From the NCBI RefSeq assembly GCF_005845215.1, contig NZ_SPHO01000007.1, positions 212,440 through 276,439 on the forward strand: a stretch of 64,000 nt of DNA. The letters are read 5' to 3'. Positions 1-8,120 of the stretch are shown in pieces; the stretch's first letter is position 1, and each line of letters begins with the position of its first letter. The notes under the pieces were generated by a model. The model saw only the letters and a program-made list of their open reading frames with translations, was not told the origin of the DNA and searched no databases. A program made the position numbers and the translations under genes. The stretch comes from Clostridium sp. 1001271st1 H5 (GTDB taxonomy: Bacteria > Bacillota > Clostridia > Lachnospirales > Lachnospiraceae).

Positions 1-1319
1 ATCATGTCCGCTATGTTGCCTGCCCCGGATATCATGGCGGACCACTTGATTACATTTAACGTGTTGAAAAGGAAATGGGGGTTAATCTGGGCCCGGAGCA
101 TCTCATAGCGGAGATTCTGCTCTATTTCCTTCTGCTTGATGGTCTGGGCCGAGAGTTTCTCTATGTAATCCACCATCCTGCTGATTTCCCGCTCCGCCTC
201 CACGATTCCGAACACAGGCATCTGCCTGCCCTTTGCGTCCTCCATGTCGGCGATTTTTGTACCGCCTATGTTCACCCCGCTCACCTTATGAATCAGCCGG
301 TTAAGAGGCGCATTGACATAGAAATACATGGCAAGGCAGACCGCGCAGGCCCCCAGGGCCATGAGCATGGTCAGGGAATTCACCGTACTGTGGAGCTTGT
401 CCACTGCCTGGGTAATGTGGGCAAGGGGCACCAGGTTCACCATGCGCCAGCCTGTGCCGGCCATGGTCACATGGTTCACCAGATACTCCTCCCCGCCCTT
501 TGTATAATGAAAATAATCCTGGTCCTCCCGGAAATCCCCGTTCAGCCTGCCCGCTGATATATCATCCAGAATATCACTGTGCTCCGTGGCATAAATCAGA
601 TGGTTTCCCTGGTCAAAGAGGGCCAGCACCGCGCCGTCATAGGGAATCAGCACCTGGGAAAGATTTTCCGTGGGAAAGGACACAAAGGACACCCCAAGGA
701 ATTTCAGGGAATTATAATCCTTAATCCGGCGGATAAACAGGATAAAATCCTCGTCCTTTCCTGATTCAATCCGGTCCTTGAACACACCCTTGTCATTGTA
801 AATACAGGGCGCAATCCACCCGGACACTTCCTTGCCCTCCAGGAATTCCCGGTACCACGGCTGCTGTTTGACGCTCTGGGCAAACTTCTCCCCAAAATAA
901 CTGCTGTTGTCAATCCCGTCCGCCACGCTGTACACTGTTGCATCGGCTCCCAGGATGATGTAATGGAGCCTGTAATCAAAGAATATATTCCTGTAAAAGG
1001 TCAGGGTTTCCTCCACAGCCCGGATGCGGCTGACATTCTCCGAGGAATATACCTTTCCGTCATAGGACTGGTTTAAGTAGGAGGCCACCTGCTTGTTGGT
1101 GCTGGATGCAGCCGACAGCTTGCGTATGGAATCCGTCACATCGGTCAGCGCCAGCTCGTTGCGGTTCATGTACTGGGATATGATGCCTGCCTCCTGGGTG
1201 ATGAGCAGATTCCTGCTGCGGTTAAAGGAGTAGTGCATGATGAGGAACACGCTGATAAAGACAGCGATAATACATGTATATATGATTTTAATCCTCAGGT
1301 TTACCTTCATCCTCTTCAT
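1..1319 (-). CDS. YesM-type sensor histidine kinase (partial, C-terminus beyond window)
   Basis: Membrane sensor kinase of the His_kinase/HATPase class that usually pairs with an AraC-type response regulator. The chosen ATG at 1319 follows a G-rich ribosome site; a second in-frame ATG is three codons on. A membrane helix spans about residues 11-30. It is followed by a long Cache-like extracytoplasmic region and a second helix near residue 300. The phosphoacceptor motif INPHFLFN puts the histidine at residue 415. The ATPase domain is cut off by the left edge. The gene starts about 40 bp after the M20 hydrolase stop in the same direction, so it probably senses a substrate or product of this peptide operon. 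The ligand cannot be told from sequence. Confidence 0.88.
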   Translation of the reverse strand, partial: MKRMKVNLRIKIIYTCIIAVFISVFLIMHYSFNRSRNLLITQEAGIISQYMNRNELALTDVTDSIRKLSAASSTNKQVASYLNQSYDGKVYSSENVSRIRAVEETLTFYRNIFFDYRLHYIILGADATVYSVADGIDNSSYFGEKFAQSVKQQPWYREFLEGKEVSGWIAPCIYNDKGVFKDRIESGKDEDFILFIRRIKDYNSLKFLGVSFVSFPTENLSQVLIPYDGAVLALFDQGNHLIYATEHSDILDDISAGRLNGDFREDQDYFHYTKGGEEYLVNHVTMAGTGWRMVNLVPLAHITQAVDKLHSTVNSLTMLMALGACAVCLAMYFYVNAPLNRLIHKVSGVNIGGTKIADMEDAKGRQMPVFGIVEAEREISRMVDYIEKLSAQTIKQKEIEQNLRYEMLRAQINPHFLFNTLNVIKWSAMISGAGNIADM

Positions 1320-1334
1320 CAAACCGTCCCCCCT

Positions 1335-1354
1335 GGACGGCCAGACGGCCGTCC
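1335..1354 (-). other. Perfect hairpin between M20 gene and sensor kinase
   Basis: Two 8-base arms (GGACGGCC / GGCCGTCC) enclose a 4-base loop just upstream of the kinase ribosome site. There is no U-run, so it is not a classical terminator. It could stabilise or separate the upstream operon mRNA from the regulatory gene; this is inference. Confidence 0.5.
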
Positions 1355-1360
1355 AACTCA

Positions 1361-2593
1361 TTATAACATTCTTTTATTTCCCGGACAATCCTGGGTCCTG
1401 TACATCGCGGGCACCTGCCTCTCAAATGCCTCCTGTATCTCCCTCTGGAGCCGGCTGCTGCTGAGTATATCAAACCCTGTCATGGCCAGGGCCTTTGCCC
1501 CCAGGATACACGCCCTGTCCCCTTTCTCCGATGCAGCAGCCGCCGCAAACTCCGGTGAATGGCCGTTGACCTCCCCTGGCGCAATGGATATATATTCATG
1601 AATCACCGGCATGTGAAGCGAGAGATTGCTTACATCCGATGAGCCGTAAAAGCCCATGGGGTCGGGGTAGGAAACAGGCTCCCCCAGTGATTCCAGGTTC
1701 TCCTTAAAGGCCTGGCCCATGGGGATATTGGGATAACGTTCGGAAAACAGGGGGTCCACATGTATGTCCGCCCTGGCCCCTGTGAGCATGGCTGCAGTTT
1801 CCGCACAGTGCTTCACGATTCCCACCAGACGCTCCAAATCCCCCAGGGTCCTGGAGCGCAGGCAGAATTCACAGGATGCCTCCCCCGGAATCACATTGTT
1901 GGCCTGGCCTCCCTGGCGGATGACGCCGTTGACCGTATCCTGAAAACGGAAGCAGGGATGCATCAGGTCAATATTGGAAAAGGCAGCCCTGACCGCTGTG
2001 AGGGCATTGATTCCCGATGCAGGGTTGGAGGAATGGGCTGATTTTCCGGTAAAGCCCGCATAAACAGTGGTGCATCCCCTGGCGCTGCGCTGCACCATGG
2101 AGGGGCCGGAGGTGGGATGGCACATCAGCACATAATCCACATCCGCAAAGGCGCCCTGTGCCTGCATAAGGATTTTTCCGCCCTTTGTCTCCTCCCCCGG
2201 AGTCCCTATGACGTATACGGTTCCGCCCAGGCGGTCCAGTACAGAGGAAAGGGCTATGCCTGCCCCGGCTGCCATGGCTGCAATCATGTTGTGCCCGCAC
2301 CCGTGGCCCAGTCCCTCCAGCGCATCGTACTCGGCCAGAAAGGCAATCTTTGGCCCATTCTGGCATCCGCTGGACACGCCGCTTTTTTTCACCGCTGTAA
2401 ACGCGGTTGCCAGACCCCCGGTTCCTGTATCCACCCGGAAACCATGTGAACGCAGCAATCCTGCAATCCTGTCACAGGCGTAATATTCCTCAAACCCGCA
2501 CTCCGGGTGGCTGTGTATATCATGGGACAGCTGTATCAGCTCCTCCCTGATTGCCTCCGCCTGTCCTGCCACATATTCTTTCGTCCCTTCCAT
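1361..2593 (-). CDS. M20-family amidohydrolase (AbgB/IAA-amino-acid hydrolase-like)
   Basis: A 410-residue cytoplasmic metallopeptidase of the M20 amidohydrolase group, which cleaves N-acyl or peptide-like amide bonds. The metal-site segment GHGCGHNM near residue 100 and the later EEtKGG motif fit the family, and the length is typical. It lies downstream of the peptide ABC transporter, so it probably hydrolyses an imported dipeptide or N-acylated amino acid. An 11-bp-stem hairpin with a short U-tract separates it from the binding-protein gene, so its level may be lower than that of the transporter. The exact substrate is unknown. Confidence 0.85.
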   Translation of the reverse strand: MEGTKEYVAGQAEAIREELIQLSHDIHSHPECGFEEYYACDRIAGLLRSHGFRVDTGTGGLATAFTAVKKSGVSSGCQNGPKIAFLAEYDALEGLGHGCGHNMIAAMAAGAGIALSSVLDRLGGTVYVIGTPGEETKGGKILMQAQGAFADVDYVLMCHPTSGPSMVQRSARGCTTVYAGFTGKSAHSSNPASGINALTAVRAAFSNIDLMHPCFRFQDTVNGVIRQGGQANNVIPGEASCEFCLRSRTLGDLERLVGIVKHCAETAAMLTGARADIHVDPLFSERYPNIPMGQAFKENLESLGEPVSYPDPMGFYGSSDVSNLSLHMPVIHEYISIAPGEVNGHSPEFAAAAASEKGDRACILGAKALAMTGFDILSSSRLQREIQEAFERQVPAMYRTQDCPGNKRML

Positions 2594-2616
2594 TCTCTAC
2601 CGCCTTTCTCTCTAAT

Positions 2617-2647
2617 ACAAAACCGGGAGGAAAAGGTTCCTCCCGGT
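2617..2647 (-). terminator. Intrinsic terminator/attenuator after binding-protein gene
   Basis: Perfect 11-base arms (2622-2632 and 2637-2647) with a 4-base loop, followed on the minus strand by TTTTGT. The short U-tract suggests partial termination inside the operon. Confidence 0.6.
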
Positions 2648-2670
2648 CATGCAACGGCCTTCAGGCCCTG

Positions 2671-4209
2671 TTACTCTTCTGTTACCACCGCATTCTGGTA
2701 CTCATGTGCGCCAATCTGGCTCAGCATCAGTCCCTGAAGCTTTCCGGTGGCTGCAATCACCTTTGTCTCGCTGTAAAGGCCGATGATTGGGGTGTCTGTA
2801 ACCATGTCATCGTAAAGCTGCTTCAAAAGCGCTTCCCTCTCCTCGCCCTCGCCGGTGGATGCATACTTCACATATGTCTCATCGAATTCCGGGTTATAAT
2901 ACCGGGAGAAGTTATTGACAGAGGTGGACAGCAGCATTCCGTTAAACACATAGTCCGCATGTCCTGTATTGGTCTGCCAGAAATCCAGCATCAGGTCAAA
3001 GTCCTCGCCGGCCTCAATCAGGGAGAAGGATGTATTGTCATCCTGGGTCACAATGTTGAGGGTGATTCCCACCTCGGCCAGCTGGCTCTGAAGCACCTGG
3101 GCAATCTCCGTGTTGGTCTGGTTGGAGTTGGTCCACAGGGTCAGTGTAATGCCGCTGCCGTAGCCTGCCTGGTCCAGAAGGGATTTTGCCTTCTCCGGGT
3201 CATATCCGTTTGTCTCGTATTCCCGGTAATCCTGGGCGGACTGAGGTATGATGTTGTCGGATACGGTTCCGAATCCATAGAGCAGGGAATCCACAATGGT
3301 CTGCTTGTTGATGGCGCACTCCACTGCCTTGCGGACATCCGGGCTGCCCACAGGGCCGTCGGAACTGCAGTTCAGCTCCATAAGGATGATTTTCATGGAC
3401 GGGCTGGTGAGAATCTGAAGGTCCTTATTCTCCTGGATACGGGAGATATCATTGTTGGGAACCTCATAAGCCACATCCACCTCGCCTGTTTCCAGCATCA
3501 TGGTGCGCTGGGAAGCCTCAGGCACGATTTTCATGGTCAGGAGCCTTGTCTTTGCCGGGCCGCCCCAGTAATCATCAAAGCGCTCAAGGGTATAATAATC
3601 GCCTTCCACTGCCTCCTTTAATTTATAAGGGCCTGTACCGATTGGATTGGAGCCAAAGGTTGCCTCATCATATTCCGCAGGCACCACGGAAGCCTGGGGC
3701 AGGGTCAGTATGCTTAAGAAAGCCGGGTTGGGAGCTTTGAGCTTAACCGTTACATGGTAGTCATCATCAATGGTGCAGCCGTCGTAATTGCCCACAAACA
3801 GCGCTCCCCTCTGGTCGATGAGGTCCAGGGTGAACTTCACGTCCTCTGCATTCATATCAGAGCCGTCATGGAACTTTACGCCCTCCCTGAGGGTCAGCTT
3901 CAGGGTGGTGTCGTCCGCCCACTGGTACTCGGTTGCAAGGCACGGCTGCATCTTCATGCCGGAATCATAGGTGAGCAGCGGGTCAAACATGTTGTTGGAG
4001 ATGGAGTAGGCCCTCTCCTGCTGTCCGATGGTTGCATCCAGCGTGGTCAGGTCATTGCCCTGGCAGAATATGATTTCATCCTTAATCTTCACATTCTGTC
4101 CGTCGCTTCCAGCCACTGTTTCCTGGGGTGTTTCTGCTCCGCCCTTACTGCCGCCGCAGCCTGTCATCACCATACAGGCGATAAGACACACGGCAATTGC
4201 TTTTTTCAT
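2671..4209 (-). CDS. Peptide ABC transporter substrate-binding lipoprotein (SBP_bac_5)
   Basis: A 512-residue extracytoplasmic binding protein of the DppA/OppA family. The N-terminus is a lipoprotein signal with lipobox MTGC, cysteine at about residue 18, followed by a Gly/Ser linker, so it should be lipid-anchored outside the membrane. The family-typical segments 'FTLDLIDQ' and 'NPIGTGPYKL' are present and the length is normal. It is the fifth gene read in the operon, after the two permeases and two ATPases. Being the last transporter gene and followed by a leaky terminator is compatible with high expression. Dipeptide versus longer peptide preference cannot be decided. Confidence 0.92.
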   Translation of the reverse strand: MKKAIAVCLIACMVMTGCGGSKGGAETPQETVAGSDGQNVKIKDEIIFCQGNDLTTLDATIGQQERAYSISNNMFDPLLTYDSGMKMQPCLATEYQWADDTTLKLTLREGVKFHDGSDMNAEDVKFTLDLIDQRGALFVGNYDGCTIDDDYHVTVKLKAPNPAFLSILTLPQASVVPAEYDEATFGSNPIGTGPYKLKEAVEGDYYTLERFDDYWGGPAKTRLLTMKIVPEASQRTMMLETGEVDVAYEVPNNDISRIQENKDLQILTSPSMKIILMELNCSSDGPVGSPDVRKAVECAINKQTIVDSLLYGFGTVSDNIIPQSAQDYREYETNGYDPEKAKSLLDQAGYGSGITLTLWTNSNQTNTEIAQVLQSQLAEVGITLNIVTQDDNTSFSLIEAGEDFDLMLDFWQTNTGHADYVFNGMLLSTSVNNFSRYYNPEFDETYVKYASTGEGEEREALLKQLYDDMVTDTPIIGLYSETKVIAATGKLQGLMLSQIGAHEYQNAVVTEE

Positions 4210-4252
4210 ACATATATCCTCCTGAAATTATTCATTATATTCAACTCCCTGC

Positions 4253-5221
4253 CTATTTACCGCTGCAGAGAAGATGACACGATACAAAATGCCCCGGTGA
4301 AGCCTCAATCTCATGTATGGGCCGCCCGCATTCCGGGGTTGCCCTGGGACACCGCTTTGCAAACCTGCATCCCTCTCCCATGTTGATGGGAGAGCTCAGC
4401 TCCCCGTTCAATATCTCCCGTTCCATCTTAATGGTGGGGTCCGGGATAGGGATGGCTGACAATAATGCCTGGGTGTAAGGATGCATGGGATGTTCAAAGA
4501 GCTCATCCGGCTTGGCCCTCTCCACCAGCTGTCCCAGGTACATAACCACAATGTCGTCGGAAAGATGCTTCACCACCGATAAATCATGGGTGATGAACAG
4601 ATAGGTAAGTCCCATCTGCTCCTGAAGGTCCTGCATCAGGTTCAGCACCTGAGCCTGAATGGACACGTCCAGGGCCGACACCGGCTCATCGCAGACAACG
4701 AATTCCGGGTTCAGCGCCAGAGCCCTGGCAATACCGATTCTCTGCCTGCGGCCTCCGTCCAGCTCATGGGGATAGGAATTGGCAAACCGGTATGCCAGCC
4801 CCACCAGGTCCATCATCTCCCTGACCTTTTTCTGAAGGCCTTCCCTGTCGTTCTTCTTATAGATGCCCTGGAGCACCAACGGCGCCTCAATGGCCTGGCT
4901 CACCGTCATACGCGGATTCAGGGAAGAGTAGGGGTCCTGGAAAATAATCTGCATCCTGGACCGCAGGGCCTTCACCTGCTTCTTGTCGTACTTCACAATA
5001 TCCTGTCCGCCAAACCAGATTTCCCCGGACGTGGGTTCCTGAAGCCTCAATATGGTGCGGCCCAGAGTGGATTTGCCGCAGCCCGACTCCCCTACCACGC
5101 CCAGTGTCTTTCCCTTTTCAATGGAAAAGGATATGTTATCCACGGCCTGAAGGGGTCCGCGGGGCGTATCAAAATATTTCTTCAGATTTCTTACTTCTAA
5201 CAGTCCCTGGTGTTCCATCAC
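4253..5221 (-). CDS. dppF: Peptide ABC transporter ATP-binding protein, DppF/OppF type
   Basis: A 322-residue ATPase. It has Walker A GESGCGKST, Walker B VVCDEPVSALD, and a C-terminal oligopeptide-transporter extension with Cys residues. The ABC signature reads LDGGRRQR instead of LSGGQRQR, a divergence in the helix that contacts ATP in the partner subunit. It overlaps the preceding DppD gene by 4 bases (ATGA), a sign of translational coupling. DppF pairs with DppD to power import through DppBC. Confidence 0.92.
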   Translation of the reverse strand: MMEHQGLLEVRNLKKYFDTPRGPLQAVDNISFSIEKGKTLGVVGESGCGKSTLGRTILRLQEPTSGEIWFGGQDIVKYDKKQVKALRSRMQIIFQDPYSSLNPRMTVSQAIEAPLVLQGIYKKNDREGLQKKVREMMDLVGLAYRFANSYPHELDGGRRQRIGIARALALNPEFVVCDEPVSALDVSIQAQVLNLMQDLQEQMGLTYLFITHDLSVVKHLSDDIVVMYLGQLVERAKPDELFEHPMHPYTQALLSAIPIPDPTIKMEREILNGELSSPINMGEGCRFAKRCPRATPECGRPIHEIEASPGHFVSCHLLCSGK

Positions 5222-6204
5222 TCCCCTGCCCCTTTCCTCAACTCATTCTCCACCTTGAAACAGCGCACCTTGTGGCCGTTTCCGGCATCCATGAACCGGG
5301 GATGCTCCGTGCTGCACCGTTCAAAGGCATATTTGCATCTGTCCGCAAAGGGACATCCTGTCCTCTGCACCGTTGGGTCCGGCATCAGCCCGTCAATGGG
5401 ATTCAGCCTGTGTACGTGCAGGTGCACCTGGGGAATGGCTCCCAGCAGTCCCTCGGTGTAGGGATGCAGGGTATGCTTATAGATATCCAGGACCGTTCCG
5501 CTCTCCACAACCTCCCCTGCGTATATGATGGCCACCTTCTCACACATCTGGGCAACCACGCCTAAATCATGGGTAATCAGAAGTGTGGCCGTATGGTATT
5601 TATCCTTAAGGCGCCGCATCATCTCCAGCACCTGGGCCTGGATGGTCACATCCAGCGCTGTTGTGGGCTCGTCCGCTATAAGCACCTTGGGGTTGCAGGC
5701 CAGGGCAATGGCGATAACCACCCTCTGCTTCATGCCCCCTGAGAACTGGTGCGGGAAATCCCCTGCCCTCTCCGCCGGAATACCCACTGTCTCCAGCATT
5801 TCCATGGCCTTTTCCTCGGCTTCCTTCTTGGTGCATTTTTCATGGACCCGGATTACCTCCGCAATCTGCTCCCCTACCCTGACAACGGGATTTAAGGATG
5901 ACATGGGGTCCTGGAAAATCATGGATATCTGGTTGCCTCTGACGGCGCGCATTTCCGCACCGCTGGCCGTTAAGAGGTCCCTGCCCTCAAATTCAATGAC
6001 GCCGCCCTCTATCCTGCCGGGAGGATTGGGAATCAGACGCATAATGCTCTTGGCAAGCGTGGTCTTTCCCGCGCCTGTCTCGCCTACCAGTCCCAGTGTC
6101 TCCCCGTCGTCCAGTTCCAGGTCCACATGATTCAGCGCATATACGGTTCCGTCCTCTGTATGGTATTGTACCTGTAAATCTTTGATTTCTAATATATGAC
6201 TCAA
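5218..6204 (-). CDS. dppD: Peptide ABC transporter ATP-binding protein, DppD/OppD type
   Basis: A 328-residue ATPase with Walker A GETGAGKTT, canonical signature FSGGMKQRV, Walker B VLIADEPTTALD, and the oligopeptide C-terminal region holding the 'CPFADRCKYAFERC' cysteine pattern. It sits 14 bp after the DppC stop. It is the partner of DppF. Because this subunit keeps a normal signature, the heterodimer would have one canonical and one divergent ATP site. Confidence 0.93.
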   Translation of the reverse strand: MSHILEIKDLQVQYHTEDGTVYALNHVDLELDDGETLGLVGETGAGKTTLAKSIMRLIPNPPGRIEGGVIEFEGRDLLTASGAEMRAVRGNQISMIFQDPMSSLNPVVRVGEQIAEVIRVHEKCTKKEAEEKAMEMLETVGIPAERAGDFPHQFSGGMKQRVVIAIALACNPKVLIADEPTTALDVTIQAQVLEMMRRLKDKYHTATLLITHDLGVVAQMCEKVAIIYAGEVVESGTVLDIYKHTLHPYTEGLLGAIPQVHLHVHRLNPIDGLMPDPTVQRTGCPFADRCKYAFERCSTEHPRFMDAGNGHKVRCFKVENELRKGAGE

Positions 6205-6218
6205 CGTTTTGCTCCCCC

Positions 6219-7133
6219 TTATCGTTTCAGCTTTGGGTCAAGGGCATCCCGAAGGCCGTCCCCAAACAGGTTAAATGCAATGACTGCCACGATTAAGAAC
6301 AGACCCGGGAACACGGAAATATGCCATGCGTCCCTCATATAGGTCCTTGCCGTGGTAAGGATTGCGCCCCACTCCGGCTGGGGCGGCTGTACGCCCAGTC
6401 CCAGATAGGACAGACCTGCCACTGCCAGGATGGAATCGCCGATTCCCAGGGATACCTGCACCAGGATTGGAGCCAATGCATTGGGCAGTATGTACTGGAA
6501 CAGAATGGTGCCGTCCGATGCGCCTACGGCCCTGGCCGCCTCCACAAATTCGCTGTCCTTTACCGTGAGCACCGCTGCCCTGGCAATTCTGGCGTATTTG
6601 GCAATACCCGACACGGCCAGCGCCAGTAACAGGTTGAAGGTGCTGGTTCCCAATGCAGCAACAATGGCCATGGCCAGCAGCATATAGGGTACTGCCAGCA
6701 GCACGTCCATGACACGCATGATAGCGTTATCGGTCTTGCCGCCGTAAAATGCAGCTATCATGCCAAAGGGCGCTCCCATGAGCACGGACAGCGCAATGGC
6801 CACCACGCCGATGGCAAACGAAAGCTTGGTTCCCCACAGGATGCGCAAAAGCAGGTCGCGGCCAAACTCATCGCATCCAAAGGGATGGGCCAGGCTGGGC
6901 TTTGCCAGACGCAGTGAAAGGTCCTGCTTTATGATATATTCGTTGTAAAAAGAATAGTTCGTAATCTGGTCAATGGCCAGTGTTGTAAGGATTGTAACTA
7001 TGAACAGGACAATGATAACCAGACCCACCACGGCCAGCCGGTTGTGCCTGAACTGAATCACCGACTGCTTCCACAGGGAACGCACCTTTTCATCCTGTCC
7101 CAAATTGTTCTCTGTTTTCTTTAATGTGCTCAT
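6219..7133 (-). CDS. dppC: Peptide ABC transporter permease DppC
   Basis: Inner-membrane permease of about 304 residues with an N-terminal cytoplasmic segment, a first helix near residue 30, and the BPD_transp_1 domain with the EAA-type loop 'EAARAVGASDGTILFQYILP'. The start at 7133 is preferred over an upstream in-frame ATG at 7154. The 7133 ATG overlaps the dppB stop as ATGA and has an AGAGGG ribosome site about ten bases upstream. It forms the channel with DppB. Confidence 0.92.
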   Translation of the reverse strand: MSTLKKTENNLGQDEKVRSLWKQSVIQFRHNRLAVVGLVIIVLFIVTILTTLAIDQITNYSFYNEYIIKQDLSLRLAKPSLAHPFGCDEFGRDLLLRILWGTKLSFAIGVVAIALSVLMGAPFGMIAAFYGGKTDNAIMRVMDVLLAVPYMLLAMAIVAALGTSTFNLLLALAVSGIAKYARIARAAVLTVKDSEFVEAARAVGASDGTILFQYILPNALAPILVQVSLGIGDSILAVAGLSYLGLGVQPPQPEWGAILTTARTYMRDAWHISVFPGLFLIVAVIAFNLFGDGLRDALDPKLKR

Positions 7134-8098
7134 TTTTTCTTTGCCCTCTTCCATGATGATTGATATTCAGATTTAATCCTGGGGTCCAAAAATGCATACA
7201 GAAGGTCAACAATCAGGTTCACGATTGTAAACAGGATTGCCAGTGTCACCACGCTTCCCAGCACAGCAGGCGTATCCTTGTAGGAAATGGAATCCACCAC
7301 AAAACGGCCTACTCCGGGCCAGGAGAAAATGGATTCCGTCAGCACGGAACCTCCCAGCAGGGTTCCGAAGTTAAGTCCCACCACAGTGACAATGGGAATC
7401 AGGGCATTTTTTAACATGTGCTTCCAGATGACCGCGCTTTCCGTAAGGCCCTTTGCCCTGGCCATGTCAATGTAATCCTGGCGCACTACCTCCAGTACGG
7501 AGGAGCGGGTGGTGCGGGCAATCAGCGCGGCATAGCCGCACCCCAGCGTCAGGGTGGGCAGAATCAGGCTTATCAGATTATCCGGAAATCCGTGCTGCAT
7601 GCCCGAAGACGGCAGCCAGCCCAGATTCAGCGAAAAGATAATGACAAGAATCAACGCAAACCAAAAGGTTGGCACTGCCATCAGGAACAGGGTGATAAAC
7701 ATGGTGATATTGTCCAGGGTGGAATACTGCTTGATGGCAGATATGATTCCCACCGGAATGCCGATGATGACAGAAAATATGATTCCTGAGGTTGCCAGCA
7801 CCACGGTGTTGCCCAGACGTCCCATAATCAGGGAAAACACGGCCTGGCCGTTGCGGTAGGATGTGCCTAAATCCCCATGGAGAAGTCCAAGTATGAACCG
7901 CCCGTACCGCACCAGGAACGGGTCGTTCAGCCCCATGGAATCCCTCAGCGAGGCAAGAGCTGCCTCCGTGGCATTGCTGCCCAGAATGATACGCGCCGGG
8001 TCGCCAGGAGCAAGGTCCATAATGGTAAACACCAGGAAGGTTGCTCCGATTAACACCGGTATTGCAAATATAATACGTTTGATGATGTATCGTAACAT
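7130..8098 (-). CDS. dppB: Peptide ABC transporter permease DppB
   Basis: A 322-residue permease with about six predicted helices, the N-terminal 'RIIFAIPVLIGATFLVF' helix, the family hallmark 'DPARIILG', and the EAA-like loop 'YIDMARAKGLTESAVIWKHMLKNA'. It is the first transporter gene after the M28-like peptidase (22 bp gap) and is translationally coupled to DppC. Confidence 0.93.
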   Translation of the reverse strand: MLRYIIKRIIFAIPVLIGATFLVFTIMDLAPGDPARIILGSNATEAALASLRDSMGLNDPFLVRYGRFILGLLHGDLGTSYRNGQAVFSLIMGRLGNTVVLATSGIIFSVIIGIPVGIISAIKQYSTLDNITMFITLFLMAVPTFWFALILVIIFSLNLGWLPSSGMQHGFPDNLISLILPTLTLGCGYAALIARTTRSSVLEVVRQDYIDMARAKGLTESAVIWKHMLKNALIPIVTVVGLNFGTLLGGSVLTESIFSWPGVGRFVVDSISYKDTPAVLGSVVTLAILFTIVNLIVDLLYAFLDPRIKSEYQSSWKRAKKK

Positions 8099-8120
8099 GA
8101 TACGCGTCCTTTCTCAGTGA

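Noticed and set aside
2551..3621. Long plus-strand frame opposite the binding-protein gene
   Set aside because: Shadow of a clear lipoprotein gene on the other strand; its translation has no domain pattern.
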